Of a DNA stretch of 64,000 nt, positions 18,866-29,598 are shown piece after piece. Numbering within the stretch: position 1 is the stretch's first letter; the number at the start of each line of letters is the position of its first letter. The position numbers and the translations under genes were made by a program. Below the pieces are notes generated by a model. The model worked only from the letters and a program-made list of their open reading frames with translations, was not told the origin of the DNA and did no database searches. Source of the stretch: Bacteroides ihuae (GTDB lineage Bacteria; Bacteroidota; Bacteroidia; Bacteroidales; Bacteroidaceae); NCBI RefSeq assembly GCF_900104585.1, contig NZ_FNVX01000005.1:248001-312000 (forward strand). Direction: 5' to 3'.

Positions 18866-20248
18866 TCATTTTAATTTCCACCAGTCGAAATTGAACAAAT
18901 TACCTTCGCCTCCTTTGAAAACAAAGAATAAGTCGTGTACTCCTTTGACTTTATTCACCTTACACGATAGAGTTTTCCATATTTGATCACCATCTGTATT
19001 TTTTACTTCTAAAGTTCCTAACAAACTGCCGTTTTTTTCATCAATGCGAATTTCAATTTTTCCACCCTGCAATGCAGAAGCAACACTTGCCTCAAATTTC
19101 TTGGCACCTTTGCCAAAATCGACACTACGGACTTTGATATACTCGCCGTTATTAATGTCGGTAACATAAACGCCTGTTTCTTCATCTTTCGCGGTTTCAA
19201 TACCTTCTTCCCATGCAAAGGTTTCAGCTTCAACTCTTACGAATGGATTCAAGTTACCGGCACTTTCTTTTACTCCCTCTTTGGTTGGAGTAATTAATGG
19301 AATAGATCCATCGGCATTAAAGGTAAACGGCTCAATACAAACTGAACGTTTAAAACCACTACCATCGGGCAATGCGGCATTGTGGTAAAACAAATAAGAT
19401 TTCCCCTTAAATTCGATGTAACCCGGATGGTTAGTAAATGCTCCTCCTTCTTTAATTACGTGCATAATCGTATCACCGTAAACCCAAGGTCCGGTTGCAC
19501 TTGTACTTGATGAATAGGCCAGATGCTCAGGAACACCACCGGCAGGATATAGAAGGTAGTACTTACTATTACGCTTGAATAACCAAGGACCCTCCTCGTA
19601 AGACGCTGTCCGATTATCTATTTTTTTTGCGCGATATCCGAAGTTTTCATCTTTCAAATCTTCCTTAACAATACCTGGTTCCTGATTATAAGAAATCATA
19701 TCCTCATTTAACTTCACGTGCCAAAGGTTTGGATTACCCCAATAGAGATATGCCTGACTATTGTCGTCGATAAATACGGTTGGGTCAATGTAGCCATAGC
19801 CACTCAGCAATGGTTTGCCAATGGCATCTTTAAAAGGACCGGTCGGACTGTCAGATACTGCAACTCCAATGGCATTCTCACCGTTTTTTTGATTCACCGG
19901 TAAGTAATAATAGAACTTGCCGTTTCGGTAAATACACTGACCAGCCCAAGCATCGCCGCGAGACCATTCAAAAACCTTATACGACAGAATCGCACCGTGG
20001 TCGGTCCAGTTCACCATATCAGTTGATGAATAGCAACGCCAGTCGTTCATAGTGAAAAAATTTCGCACTGTTTTGTCCTCGTCGTGTGATGTATAAAGGT
20101 AAACTGTGCCGTTGTGTACCATAGGTGCAGGATCGGCTGTGTAATTAGTCTGAATGATTGGGTTTTGTGCGTTTAATCCCAATGGTAATATTGCTAATAA
20201 GATAAAGACTGTAATAGCAAACACCTTTATTAATGCTTTATTCTTCAT
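18866..20248 (-). CDS. GH43-CBM6 arabinofuranosidase/xylosidase
   Basis: Secreted 460-aa enzyme: signal peptide (1-27), GH43 propeller (about 28-325) and C-terminal CBM6-like domain (about 335-460, ending FNFDWWKLK). Catalytic residues are base Asp39 in NYTADPAP, Asp155 in GYIDPTVFI and acid Glu219 in YEEGPWLFK. It is clearly paralogous to the GH43-CBM6 at 22471-23838 (shared NPIIQTNYTADPAP, LYTSHDED, STDMVNWTDHG and C-terminal LFNFDWW). The split by a GH27 gene suggests an old duplication with divergence. The likely substrate is arabinosyl or xylosyl side chains of xylan; the exact bond cannot be read from the sequence. Confidence 0.9.
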   Translation of the reverse strand: MKNKALIKVFAITVFILLAILPLGLNAQNPIIQTNYTADPAPMVHNGTVYLYTSHDEDKTVRNFFTMNDWRCYSSTDMVNWTDHGAILSYKVFEWSRGDAWAGQCIYRNGKFYYYLPVNQKNGENAIGVAVSDSPTGPFKDAIGKPLLSGYGYIDPTVFIDDNSQAYLYWGNPNLWHVKLNEDMISYNQEPGIVKEDLKDENFGYRAKKIDNRTASYEEGPWLFKRNSKYYLLYPAGGVPEHLAYSSSTSATGPWVYGDTIMHVIKEGGAFTNHPGYIEFKGKSYLFYHNAALPDGSGFKRSVCIEPFTFNADGSIPLITPTKEGVKESAGNLNPFVRVEAETFAWEEGIETAKDEETGVYVTDINNGEYIKVRSVDFGKGAKKFEASVASALQGGKIEIRIDEKNGSLLGTLEVKNTDGDQIWKTLSCKVNKVKGVHDLFFVFKGGEGNLFNFDWWKLK

Positions 20249-20278
20249 TTTATATTTGTTTTTTTATCAAATTCGAAT

Positions 20279-22324
20279 TTATTTCACAGAAGTGAATTTA
20301 TAAAGAAGCACCCCGTGTGCCGGAATTTTAAGTGCAAGTTGTCCTGTTTTGGTATCGATGTTTTCAATATCTTTTTGTCGCCATAAATCACGTACTTGAT
20401 ACATCCCGTTAAGACCTATCTTTTCGAAATCTTTATATGCAAGGTTTACTATTTCCAGACCGAAATTGCAAAAACCTATAGCGCGACTACCATCTTCGAG
20501 TTCCTTTACATAAATACGTAAATCACCAATTGTATGCATGCAGGATGCTTGTTTGCCAAGCGGATCTTGATTAACTGCTATAACTTCATCATTGGTTAGT
20601 AAATTTAATGTGAAATCATCAAGTTTCTCCATGTCACAGCCAATGAGGAGGGGTGCAGAGAAGAGGCTCCATAGGCTGATGTGAAGATACTGCTCATCAG
20701 GTTTAAGTTTACTCGGATGTGAATTTCCCCACCCAACGGTACCAACGACAAGCATATCAGGATCGTTCCAATTTCCAGGTTTGGCATAAGGAGCTGATTT
20801 ATCTTGGTCAAGAGCAATATTCTTCACGCTTGTCCAAGTGTCGGTAATATCATTGGTTGTACGCCAGCAATTGCCGTTAACAGAATCACCCCACTTCCAT
20901 ACATCCGACATTCCGTACTGACATACGCTAAATATAATATCGCGGGGCTGTTGGCGAAGATATTCACCCATCACCTTAAACGGTTTAATGGCGGTATTCA
21001 ATTCACTTCCACCATTGTACGACAAAGACGATACTTTATATGGATCGTTGTTTGGCAATCCATCGATTACATTACCATAACTGCACCAGTCGTATTTAAG
21101 ATAGTCAAATCCCCATTTGGCATAACTTTCGGCATCTTGCTTTTCGTGCCCGTAACTACCTACGCAGCCACCACATGTCCACGGGCCTGGACTTGAATAG
21201 AGTCCAATTTTTAACCCAAGGTCATGCACATAATTGGCAAGGGATTTCATATCTACAAACCGTGAGTTGGGGATGATATTACCAGCTTCATCGCGAAATT
21301 CTCCACGCAACGACTGATCTTTGGAATCTCGATTGTTTTCCCAGAAATCGTCGATATTAATATACGTCCAGCCGTGGTTGATAAGCCCGCTTTTCACCAT
21401 GGCATCAGCTGCGCGCTTTACCTTATCGGCAGATACTTCTTGAGCAAAACAGTTCCAACTGTTCCATCCCATTGGTGGGGTTAGCGCAATACGGTCTCCA
21501 CAGACAATGCGCAATTTTTTTTCCGCCTTGCCTTTTGCGTTTTTTGCAGTTAGGGCAACAACAAAAGTTCCTGTTTTGGAAAGTTTACCGGTTATAATTC
21601 CGGTTTTAGAGTCAATCTTTAATCCTGGAGGTAGTCCAGTAGCTGAAAAAGTTATTGGACGGTCACCAGTTACCGGTACAAGAAATTGAAAAGGAGAACC
21701 TGGACGTGCGCCAAAGACACTCGCACCATTAATTCTTGGCCAAGCGGGGGGGGGAGGAGTTAGAATATAAGGTTCGCTTGCCACAGGATTGTAGGTAATA
21801 AAGGTATCTACACCCGTAGTCTCGAATTTTGCATCGGCCCAATCTGCATGATCATAATAATTTCCGTTACCACCGTCGGTTACCACTAATTCAAGTTTTT
21901 TTATTCCAACAAGCGGAACTGAACACGGTATGGCAGCATCTCCTAAACGCATTATACCGCTTGACCATAGTTTCTTTCCATCGCCATATATTACGAATTC
22001 AGAGGCTGGTTCATGGCCTGCAATCTCATCATCAATACCCACCTGTGCTGTGAACGAAGTTGCTTTTCCATCTAATAGAATCAATAATGAACTCTCTGCA
22101 TGTGTTCCAAATCCGCGCTCGAAAGTTTTACCTTTGATTGTCATAACCTTGCCATCAACAGATTTATTCTTCTTCGGTACTCCATACCCTTGGGTAGCGG
22201 CACTGAGATCCAATTGATCAAGCCATACAGTCTGAGCAGATAAGTGATTGATTTCCATCAGGCTAAATGAAATAAAGAGACCAATAATGGTCGCAAATCT
22301 AATGTTGTTTGTTACTACTTTCAT
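20279..22324 (-). CDS. NPCBM-Ig-GH27 alpha-galactosidase-type enzyme
   Basis: Secreted 681-aa enzyme with a signal peptide (1-30), NPCBM domain (about 32-170, containing GFGTHAESSL), a putative Ig-like domain (about 190-275, LPPGLKIDSKTGIITGKL), and a GH27 barrel from about 280. Nucleophile Asp412 lies in DYLKYDWC and acid/base Asp492 in WRTTNDITDTW. The C-terminal beta domain is about 590-681. These are canonical GH27 motifs, unlike the other GH27 here. An uninterrupted run of nine G (C on the coding strand, 21746-21754) encodes part of the Pro-rich linker between NPCBM and Ig domains and could be prone to slippage. Alpha-galactosidase or beta-L-arabinopyranosidase activity is expected. Confidence 0.9.
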   Translation of the reverse strand: MKVVTNNIRFATIIGLFISFSLMEINHLSAQTVWLDQLDLSAATQGYGVPKKNKSVDGKVMTIKGKTFERGFGTHAESSLLILLDGKATSFTAQVGIDDEIAGHEPASEFVIYGDGKKLWSSGIMRLGDAAIPCSVPLVGIKKLELVVTDGGNGNYYDHADWADAKFETTGVDTFITYNPVASEPYILTPPPPAWPRINGASVFGARPGSPFQFLVPVTGDRPITFSATGLPPGLKIDSKTGIITGKLSKTGTFVVALTAKNAKGKAEKKLRIVCGDRIALTPPMGWNSWNCFAQEVSADKVKRAADAMVKSGLINHGWTYINIDDFWENNRDSKDQSLRGEFRDEAGNIIPNSRFVDMKSLANYVHDLGLKIGLYSSPGPWTCGGCVGSYGHEKQDAESYAKWGFDYLKYDWCSYGNVIDGLPNNDPYKVSSLSYNGGSELNTAIKPFKVMGEYLRQQPRDIIFSVCQYGMSDVWKWGDSVNGNCWRTTNDITDTWTSVKNIALDQDKSAPYAKPGNWNDPDMLVVGTVGWGNSHPSKLKPDEQYLHISLWSLFSAPLLIGCDMEKLDDFTLNLLTNDEVIAVNQDPLGKQASCMHTIGDLRIYVKELEDGSRAIGFCNFGLEIVNLAYKDFEKIGLNGMYQVRDLWRQKDIENIDTKTGQLALKIPAHGVLLYKFTSVK

Positions 22325-22470
22325 TAAATAATTATTTTTTGATTTATATTGTAATTACGATATTATCCTTCAAATCTCACCTTTTATTTATTGGGTTCAA
22401 AGGGATCATTATTGCATTTTTTGGGAATATCCTTTATTTATATTGCGATTCGTTGAATTTAAAAAAACCT

Positions 22471-23838
22471 TTATTTAGTGTTAAATGTCCACCAATCGAA
22501 ATTGAACAATTCTTTTTCACCCTTGAAAACGAAATATAAATCGTGAATACCGTTAATGTGCTTAACAGAAGTGCTAAAAACTTTCCAGACATCTCCTTCG
22601 CCAGAGGTGTTAACATTAACTATCCCAATTACAGGGCCATCAATCTTGTCAGTATGGACTTCAATTTTCCCACCATATAAAGATGCTACACTAACATCAA
22701 TTGATGCTGCGCCTTTAGAGAAATTTACACCTTGCACTTTGATATAATCTCCGTTATGGATAGAAGAAACAAAAAGCCTGTCAGCTATCTTTTTCCCTTT
22801 GTCCCAAGATACGTTTCTTTCCCATTCAGTGACAAGTTCAGTTTTAAGCCCTTCGCTAAAAGCCATTGTTTCGGCTTCGATACGATTGTAAGGATTCACT
22901 GTGCCAAGCTGTTTGACACCTGTGGTTGACCAAAACGGAAGCTTCTGAATGGAACCATCGGTATTATATTTTAGATTTTCAATACATATTGAACGTCTTT
23001 CGTAATGCTTCAACATAGTTTGTTTTAGAATAGCATAATTAAAGCCAAACACGTACGAATTTCCTTTGTAATCGATAACCCCCGGATGATTTCCGTTTGA
23101 ACGTTTATCACCTTCCATTATCATACCTTTATATTCCCAAGGGCCTGTCGGAGAACTACTCATTGCATAACCGATGCCTTCAGGGCAACAGGTTGAAGCA
23201 TAAGCCAGATAATAGTGTCCATTGTGTTTCCATACCCAAGGGCCTTCCTGATAATTGTCCGGTTTAGTCGGTTCATTTATAATTTCGCCTGAATAGGAAA
23301 TCATATCCTCATTCAGTTTTACATAGTAAAAGTTCGGATTTCCCCAATAAAGATAAGCCTGTCCATCTTCGTCAATGAGTATTGTTGGGTCAATGTCTAG
23401 CATACTATTCTTGATTAGAGGTTTCCCAATAGGGTCTTTAAAAGGTCCATAAGGACTATCTGAAACTAATACGCCTATACCAATACCGTTCGGCATAGGG
23501 CAATACATATAGAATTTATTGTTGCGTTGAATGCACTGTGGTGCCCATGCCCCATTGTCATAGGGTACCCATTTAAAGTCTTTTAAGGAGGCGATTACCC
23601 CATGATCGGTCCAATTAACCATGTCGGTGGATGTGTATAGTAACCAATCTTGCATTTTAAAACCAAAGGCATCATCTTCGTCGTGACTGGTATAGAGAAA
23701 AACCGTGTCGTTGTACACCAATGGAGCGGGATCGGCAGTGTAATTCGTTTGGATAATCGGATTTTGTGCATTACCAGCAAGAGGCAGATTTACGACAACT
23801 ATAAAGATTGAAACAATGATGAATAGACTCTTTTTCAT
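22471..23838 (-). CDS. GH43-CBM6 arabinofuranosidase/xylosidase (paralogue)
   Basis: Secreted 455-aa paralogue of the GH43-CBM6 at 18866-20248. It has a signal peptide (1-24), GH43 propeller (about 25-320) and C-terminal CBM6-like domain (about 330-455). Catalytic residues are Asp36 in NYTADPAP, Asp150 in LDIDPTILID and Glu198 in YQEGPWVWK. Differences from the paralogue cluster around the acid-carrying blade and the loop before it, where the other copy has a longer insertion (KDENFGYRAKKIDNRT). That suggests altered substrate fit. It is followed by a 146-bp gap, the longest inside the operon, with no recognisable promoter array. Confidence 0.9.
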   Translation of the reverse strand: MKKSLFIIVSIFIVVVNLPLAGNAQNPIIQTNYTADPAPLVYNDTVFLYTSHDEDDAFGFKMQDWLLYTSTDMVNWTDHGVIASLKDFKWVPYDNGAWAPQCIQRNNKFYMYCPMPNGIGIGVLVSDSPYGPFKDPIGKPLIKNSMLDIDPTILIDEDGQAYLYWGNPNFYYVKLNEDMISYSGEIINEPTKPDNYQEGPWVWKHNGHYYLAYASTCCPEGIGYAMSSSPTGPWEYKGMIMEGDKRSNGNHPGVIDYKGNSYVFGFNYAILKQTMLKHYERRSICIENLKYNTDGSIQKLPFWSTTGVKQLGTVNPYNRIEAETMAFSEGLKTELVTEWERNVSWDKGKKIADRLFVSSIHNGDYIKVQGVNFSKGAASIDVSVASLYGGKIEVHTDKIDGPVIGIVNVNTSGEGDVWKVFSTSVKHINGIHDLYFVFKGEKELFNFDWWTFNTK

Positions 23839-23860
23839 AAGATATAAATTTTATTGAAGA

Positions 23861-26800
23861 TTAAAACAAGTTAATCGTATAAGTGAAAGAAGTGGGTTCG
23901 GCGAACACTTGGAATTGTTTAAGCGGACGCGGGCCACAACTGGCTGATCCTACGCCTAAAGTTTTGGTAGAGATGCAGAATACTGTAGCTGTGCTTGCAG
24001 GCAGATCAATTTTATATTCTACAGGATACATTTGCTCATCAGTATGTGGAAGGGCTGCTACTTGCATCAATTTTTCATCGGATTGTATTAATAAAGAAGG
24101 CATGTCTTTGCCGCTTAATTTTGCCCATCTTACTTCTTCATGATTTCCGCGTTCCATCGGTTTTTCGTATTCATATTGTTCATTTACACCCAATTCATAA
24201 ATGCCCACTTCTGCAGAGCTTTTGCGGTCGGAATAATTCTCGAAAGGTCCACGGCCAAAGAATGTCATGTGATCAAGCTTTTTATCGAGCATCATACGTA
24301 CGCCTATACGAGCCAAATTTATTCGGAATCCAACAAAATGAACCTGATTATCTACTTTTATAGAACCATCACCCTTTACTAAATAGGTTGCCGTGTGATA
24401 AACTCCAAAGCCTTCTTTACCATCTGCCTTTGTTGTTGAAGTTACCTTCACTGAAGAATTATCAACAGTTTCTACTTTGAAATCAAGCAATGTATATTGA
24501 AGTGTCGTTACACCAAACTTCTCCCATTGGCGATAAGTCCAGTCGTCGTCATTGCGGTGAGAGGCACGCCACAAATGTAACTTCGGAGAACCATCGGCAG
24601 TTAAAAGGTTGGTTCCATTTTTTATAAGCTGATTCATCAAACCGCTTTTCTTATCGAAACTTACGGCAAAATCTTTCCCTGAAATTGTGACTGTTTGTGC
24701 ATTTTGGACCAGCTTTACTGGTTGCGAAACTCTTGCTTCTATTACAGGAGGGGTGTTGATGGGAAGTTTAATTTGCTCAGATGCTACTTCAAAACCTTTA
24801 TCAGCCCAAAGTGTTTTCTCCTTTTGTTTATATGAAATGCGCAAAAAATATTCTGCCCCAGCTTTAGGATGTTCTATTTTATATGGAATCAATGCTCTGC
24901 CAACGCTTCGGGCATTGATGGGCTGCATTATATTGATTACGCCCTTGTCTATTTCTGTTCCATTCTCGGTCAAACTCCATGTTGCCTCAAAGCCATTCAA
25001 AGAAATAAACTGGAACTTATTCTTAATCGTGATCATTCCAGCGATTGGATCCGATAATTCGGTATCAATCCATTGGAATGCTTTCTTCATTTCAGGATAA
25101 TGCGGCTTAACTTGGTTTCCTTCCGTAGAACGGTCATAAGAAACCACTCCTTTGTGGATAAAATAATGGTCGTTAGGCTGTTCTCCAAAGCCACCGCCAT
25201 ATGCTAAGATTGGGTGGTTTGGGGTGCGCTTGTTCCACAATGCCTGATCCTGAAATTCCCAGATCGCACCACCTAATATCTCCGGAGTATTATCAAACAC
25301 TTTTGAATATTCATCTAATGAGCCCATTGAGTTGAACATAGCATGAACAAACTCACAAATGTAAAGCGGTTTGGTCATTCCCCAGTTTTTTACCATTTCG
25401 GCGTAATCGGCGGCACTACCATACATGCGGCCTTCCAAATCGGCAGGATTTCTACTACCTATACCAAAACGTTCATAATGAACAAAACGAGTGGAGTCAA
25501 GAGCTTTAACTGTAGACATGGCTGCTTTCAAATTTGTGCTGATTCCGCCACCTTCATTGCCAAGTGACCAAATAATCACGGATGGATGGTTCTTAAAGTT
25601 TTCAACGTTAGCCACATTGCGGTCAATAATAGCTGCTTTTATTGTTGGCTCTTCATCAAACCGAGTATCATAACCATGATATTCCATATTGGCTTCGGCT
25701 ACTAACCAAATGCCCCATTCATCGCATAGTTCGTACCAACGAGGGTCATTAGAATAATGGCTTGTACGTACATGGTTGCAATTTCCTTGTTTTATAACTT
25801 CCAAATCGCGAATCATTTGCTCTTCGGTGATGGCATGTCCCACATCCGACCAATGTTCGTGTCGGTTTACACCTTTCAATTTTATTGGTACCCCATTTAC
25901 CATAAATATCCGTCCTTTGATTTCTATTTTTCGAAAGCCGATTTTTGATGATAATATTTCTCCTTCAGAGTTAGTCAATACAACCGTATATAAATTAGGT
26001 GTTTCAGCAGTCCACTTTAGCGGGTTTGTTACCTGCATTTTCACATTCAGTGATTCTTCCTGATTTGATTTGAGAGACACTCCTTTTGCGCTACCTTTGG
26101 CTATTTCTTTGCCTTCTTTGTTGTAAAGAGTAGCCATGAATGTTTGAGTTTTGGCCGTTTTATCACTATAATTCTTTATCTTGGCGGATACATCCAGCGT
26201 CGCATCTCTGTAGTCTTTATCTAAATCTGTTTTTATGAAAAAGTCGCGAATGTGTACCTGAGGGGCACTCCAGAGTGTTACATTGCGGAAGATTCCGTGC
26301 AGACGCCACATATCTTGATCCTCCAACCAAGTACCCGAACTATATTGATATACTTCTACGGCTATCATGTTTTTACCTGGTTTCAGATATTTGGTAAGAT
26401 CGAAATCTGCAGCATTACGACTATTCACGCTAAAGCCTACTTTTCCCCCGTTTACCCACAAAAAGAAAGCACAGTCAACGCCATCAAATGTGATGAAATT
26501 GCGTCGCCCTGCCCATTCGGTTGGCAAATTGAATTCTCGACGATAACTCCCCACAGGGTTTCGCTCTTTGAATGATGTGTACCATGTATCCGGCTCGCTC
26601 ATCACATGCGGATAATCTTTCTTAATGGTATAACCCAAATTACGATAAAATGGTGTGCCGTAGCCTTCTACCTCCCAATTGGAAGGTACCTTGATTTCTT
26701 TCCACTCCGAGACATCGCAATCAGACTTGTAAAAATCGATTGGACGTTTTTCGGGTGTTGGCACCCAGTTGAATTTCCATAGCCCATTTAAACTGAGACA

Positions 26801-27010
26801 AAGTGAAGAGGCGTGTCGTCTGGCGGCCAAAGCTTCTTGTAAGTTGCCATATGGCATTAATGTGGCGTGATATGGTTCTTTGTTTATCCCGAGTAATTCA
26901 GGATTTTCTATCTCTGGCGGAATAGGGCCTCCATTGGTCGGTTGAGCGTAAATTCCATTGGTGGAAAAAAAAGATAGAAAAAGAATCGTTATAAATATGT
27001 TTTTTGTCAT
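23861..27010 (-). CDS. GH2 beta-galactosidase, LacZ-like five-domain form
   Basis: Secreted 1049-aa family 2 beta-galactosidase of the long LacZ type. It has a signal peptide (1-22), jelly-roll domain (about 45-250), Ig-like domain, TIM barrel (about 360-650), second Ig-like domain, and a C-terminal Bgal_small_N beta-sandwich (about 765-1045). Acid/base Glu486 is in WSLGNEGG and nucleophile Glu553 in YICEFVHAM. RNLGY and WRLHGIFR are typical LacZ substrate-site segments. Its role in this locus would be removal of beta-galactose from complex xylan side chains after upstream sugars are cleared. The 92 bp before it, towards GH95, contain no obvious signal. Confidence 0.92.
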   Translation of the reverse strand: MTKNIFITILFLSFFSTNGIYAQPTNGGPIPPEIENPELLGINKEPYHATLMPYGNLQEALAARRHASSLCLSLNGLWKFNWVPTPEKRPIDFYKSDCDVSEWKEIKVPSNWEVEGYGTPFYRNLGYTIKKDYPHVMSEPDTWYTSFKERNPVGSYRREFNLPTEWAGRRNFITFDGVDCAFFLWVNGGKVGFSVNSRNAADFDLTKYLKPGKNMIAVEVYQYSSGTWLEDQDMWRLHGIFRNVTLWSAPQVHIRDFFIKTDLDKDYRDATLDVSAKIKNYSDKTAKTQTFMATLYNKEGKEIAKGSAKGVSLKSNQEESLNVKMQVTNPLKWTAETPNLYTVVLTNSEGEILSSKIGFRKIEIKGRIFMVNGVPIKLKGVNRHEHWSDVGHAITEEQMIRDLEVIKQGNCNHVRTSHYSNDPRWYELCDEWGIWLVAEANMEYHGYDTRFDEEPTIKAAIIDRNVANVENFKNHPSVIIWSLGNEGGGISTNLKAAMSTVKALDSTRFVHYERFGIGSRNPADLEGRMYGSAADYAEMVKNWGMTKPLYICEFVHAMFNSMGSLDEYSKVFDNTPEILGGAIWEFQDQALWNKRTPNHPILAYGGGFGEQPNDHYFIHKGVVSYDRSTEGNQVKPHYPEMKKAFQWIDTELSDPIAGMITIKNKFQFISLNGFEATWSLTENGTEIDKGVINIMQPINARSVGRALIPYKIEHPKAGAEYFLRISYKQKEKTLWADKGFEVASEQIKLPINTPPVIEARVSQPVKLVQNAQTVTISGKDFAVSFDKKSGLMNQLIKNGTNLLTADGSPKLHLWRASHRNDDDWTYRQWEKFGVTTLQYTLLDFKVETVDNSSVKVTSTTKADGKEGFGVYHTATYLVKGDGSIKVDNQVHFVGFRINLARIGVRMMLDKKLDHMTFFGRGPFENYSDRKSSAEVGIYELGVNEQYEYEKPMERGNHEEVRWAKLSGKDMPSLLIQSDEKLMQVAALPHTDEQMYPVEYKIDLPASTATVFCISTKTLGVGSASCGPRPLKQFQVFAEPTSFTYTINLF

Positions 27011-27102
27011 TAGTATTCGATTTTCTTTATTATTAAGGTCTAAATAGTATTTTCAATTACTGTTTTGGAAATACTCGATATTAGTATGATTATCTATTGT
27101 TG

Positions 27103-29553
27103 TCATCTGCCAATGATGATTTTATTTCCTTTTTTCATCGGAACATCATATTCGTACACTTTCTTCAGATTTGAAATTGAAAGAGGGAATGTTGCATGAT
27201 TTAGAGGAGTTTTAATTTCTGAAGTTGCATAAAATAGATTAGCATTCTTACCTTTGGCTTCCTTAAGCCCCTTAGCTTTTAATGGATAATATGAGCGTAT
27301 ACGGCAATTTCCCGCTATTGAACAGTTTATCACAGCTTTGGATAATTCGTTATTTTCCCATTGAATATCAACTTCAAAACCACCCCTTGCTTTCAAGCCC
27401 TTCACACTACCGGTTTTCCACAAAGAGGGTAATGCCGGCAACAGATGAACAGCGCCATCTTGACTTTGCAACAACATCTCGGCAATGCCGGAAGTGCATC
27501 CAAAGTTGCCATCAATCTGAAAAGGAGGATGAGCATCAAATAAATTTGGATATGTACCACCCTGCTGAGTTCCGTTGGCTTGAATAGAAGGCGTAAGCTG
27601 GTCTGTTATTAGCTTTAGAGCATGATTTCCATCAAGTAGACGTGCCCATAAATTTACTTTCCATCCCATTGACCACCCTGTTGACTCATCTCCACGAGCT
27701 ATTAATGAAGTTCTTGCTGCAGAGAATAATTCAGGAGTTCGGTAAGGAGATATCTGATTGGAAGGGAATAATCCGTACAGATGTGAGACATGTCTGTGAT
27801 TGTCGGTTTTTTTGTCCCAATCATACATCCATTCTTGCAATTGTCCCCATTTGCCAATTTGCATCGGAGGTAATCGTTTTAATGCATTCTTAATTTTTAT
27901 TGTCAATTCTCTGTCTACACCCAGAATCTCTGCCGTTTTAATGGTTTTTGTAAATAAATCGAAGACTAATTGGTTGTCCATAGTGGTTCCTGCAGATATA
28001 GATGATTCTGGATGAACAGATGGAGCATTTTCAGGTGAAACAGAAGGGCAAACGACCAACCATTTATGCTGAGGCTCTTCTACCAAGAAGTCGAGGAAAA
28101 ATAGCGAAGCTTCTTTTATTATAGGATATACCGATTGAAGATATTTTTCATCAGCACTGTATTCGTATTTATCAAAAAGATGCTGACTGAGCCAAGCACC
28201 ACCCATTGGCCACATTCCCCAGAAAGCACCATCTATGGGAGCAGTAATTCTCCATATATCCGTATTGTGATGCAATACCCATCCATTTGCTCCGTACATA
28301 TCTCTGGCTGTTTGTTTACCTGTCACCGCAAGTTCGCGAATCATTTTAACCAGTGGCTCATTCATTTCGCTAAGATTGGTAACCTCAGATGGCCAATAAT
28401 TCATTTCTGTATTAATATTTACAGTGTATTTACTATCCCAGGATGGAGTAATTTGGTCGTTCCATATTCCTTGCAGATTGGCGGGCTGTCCACCGGGTCT
28501 GGAAGATGATATTAGTAAATATCGTCCAAACTGGAAGTAGAGTGCTACCAGTTGAGGATCATTGCCTTTGGCAAATTCAGCCAGACGGATGTCTGTTGGT
28601 TTATTAACAGCATCAGTTGTTCCAAGATTGAGGTCTACTCTTCCAAAATAGTCTTTAAAATCAGTGATGTGATCTTTTAGCGCCTGATCATAGTTTTTCT
28701 TTAATGCATTTTGGAGGTATGTAGTTGCCTTTTCAGAGGCATTGCCACTTATATCGTTATAATTCTTAAAGTTAGAGGCGATAGAAATATAAATAGTCGC
28801 TATATCAGCCTGGCTGACGTTTAATGCTGTATCATTTGCGGTCACATTACCTCCTGAAGTCAGAATTTTCACCTTGGTTTCGAACATTACATTGCCTTTA
28901 ACTGATTCAAAATCACTCGTTTTACCGGATAAAATAAGTTCATTGTTACCCATTGTAGATACGTTGACTTTCGAAGGCCTGTTCATCGAAGCAGAAAAGT
29001 TTATAGAACCTGGTTTGTCAGAGGAAATCCGTGCTATGATAACTTGGTCTGGGAATGACGAGAATACTTCTGTAGTGTAGTTTACACCTTTCACACTATA
29101 ATGTGTTGTTGCGATAGCTTTCTCTAAGTCCAATTCCCTATAATATTTGGAGTAGTTTTCATGCTCTGGGAATGAAAGCTTGAGGTTGCCAACTGTCTGA
29201 TAGGGCATCCCTTGAGACGTTTTACTTATCATGTTGTGGTTAACCAAATCCTGCGCTTCTTTATATTTACCTTCAAAAACAAGCCTTCTGATTTCTAATA
29301 ATGCTTCTTTAGCATTTGGATTGTCATTGCGATTCGGCTGTCCGGCCCAAACTGTATTCTCATTGAGCTGAATTATTTCTTTAGACGGATCACCAAATAC
29401 CATTGCTCCCAAGCGTCCGTTTCCTATAGGTAGTGCTTCAACCCATTGCTTTGCAGGATGAGCATACCAGAGTTTTAGATACGAATCATTTTGAGCTGAA
29501 ATATTAATTGCTAAAATCAGTCCAATTATTAAATTTAGGATTTTATTTCTCAT
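27103..29553 (-). CDS. GH95 alpha-L-galactosidase/alpha-L-fucosidase
   Basis: Secreted 816-aa family 95 enzyme (signal peptide [21 protein letters not shown]). An N-terminal beta-sandwich is followed by an (alpha/alpha)6 barrel and a C-terminal beta domain. The family catalytic set is present: Asn379 and Asn381 in [11 protein letters not shown], acid Glu508 in SPENAP and Asp681 in QIDGNFG. The residue two before the first Asn is Thr377. In the 1,2-alpha-L-fucosidase AfcA the matching residue is His (H419). In the xylan alpha-L-galactosidase of Bacteroides ovatus it is Thr, as I recall. This points to alpha-L-galactosidase activity, which would fit L-galactose caps on bran xylan. Confidence 0.9.
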   Translation of the reverse strand: MRNKILNLIIGLILAINISAQNDSYLKLWYAHPAKQWVEALPIGNGRLGAMVFGDPSKEIIQLNENTVWAGQPNRNDNPNAKEALLEIRRLVFEGKYKEAQDLVNHNMISKTSQGMPYQTVGNLKLSFPEHENYSKYYRELDLEKAIATTHYSVKGVNYTTEVFSSFPDQVIIARISSDKPGSINFSASMNRPSKVNVSTMGNNELILSGKTSDFESVKGNVMFETKVKILTSGGNVTANDTALNVSQADIATIYISIASNFKNYNDISGNASEKATTYLQNALKKNYDQALKDHITDFKDYFGRVDLNLGTTDAVNKPTDIRLAEFAKGNDPQLVALYFQFGRYLLISSSRPGGQPANLQGIWNDQITPSWDSKYTVNINTEMNYWPSEVTNLSEMNEPLVKMIRELAVTGKQTARDMYGANGWVLHHNTDIWRITAPIDGAFWGMWPMGGAWLSQHLFDKYEYSADEKYLQSVYPIIKEASLFFLDFLVEEPQHKWLVVCPSVSPENAPSVHPESSISAGTTMDNQLVFDLFTKTIKTAEILGVDRELTIKIKNALKRLPPMQIGKWGQLQEWMYDWDKKTDNHRHVSHLYGLFPSNQISPYRTPELFSAARTSLIARGDESTGWSMGWKVNLWARLLDGNHALKLITDQLTPSIQANGTQQGGTYPNLFDAHPPFQIDGNFGCTSGIAEMLLQSQDGAVHLLPALPSLWKTGSVKGLKARGGFEVDIQWENNELSKAVINCSIAGNCRIRSYYPLKAKGLKEAKGKNANLFYATSEIKTPLNHATFPLSISNLKKVYEYDVPMKKGNKIIIGR

Positions 29554-29598
29554 GCTTTAGTTTATTCGTCATTGAATATTTGATTTTAATCTCTCTTC

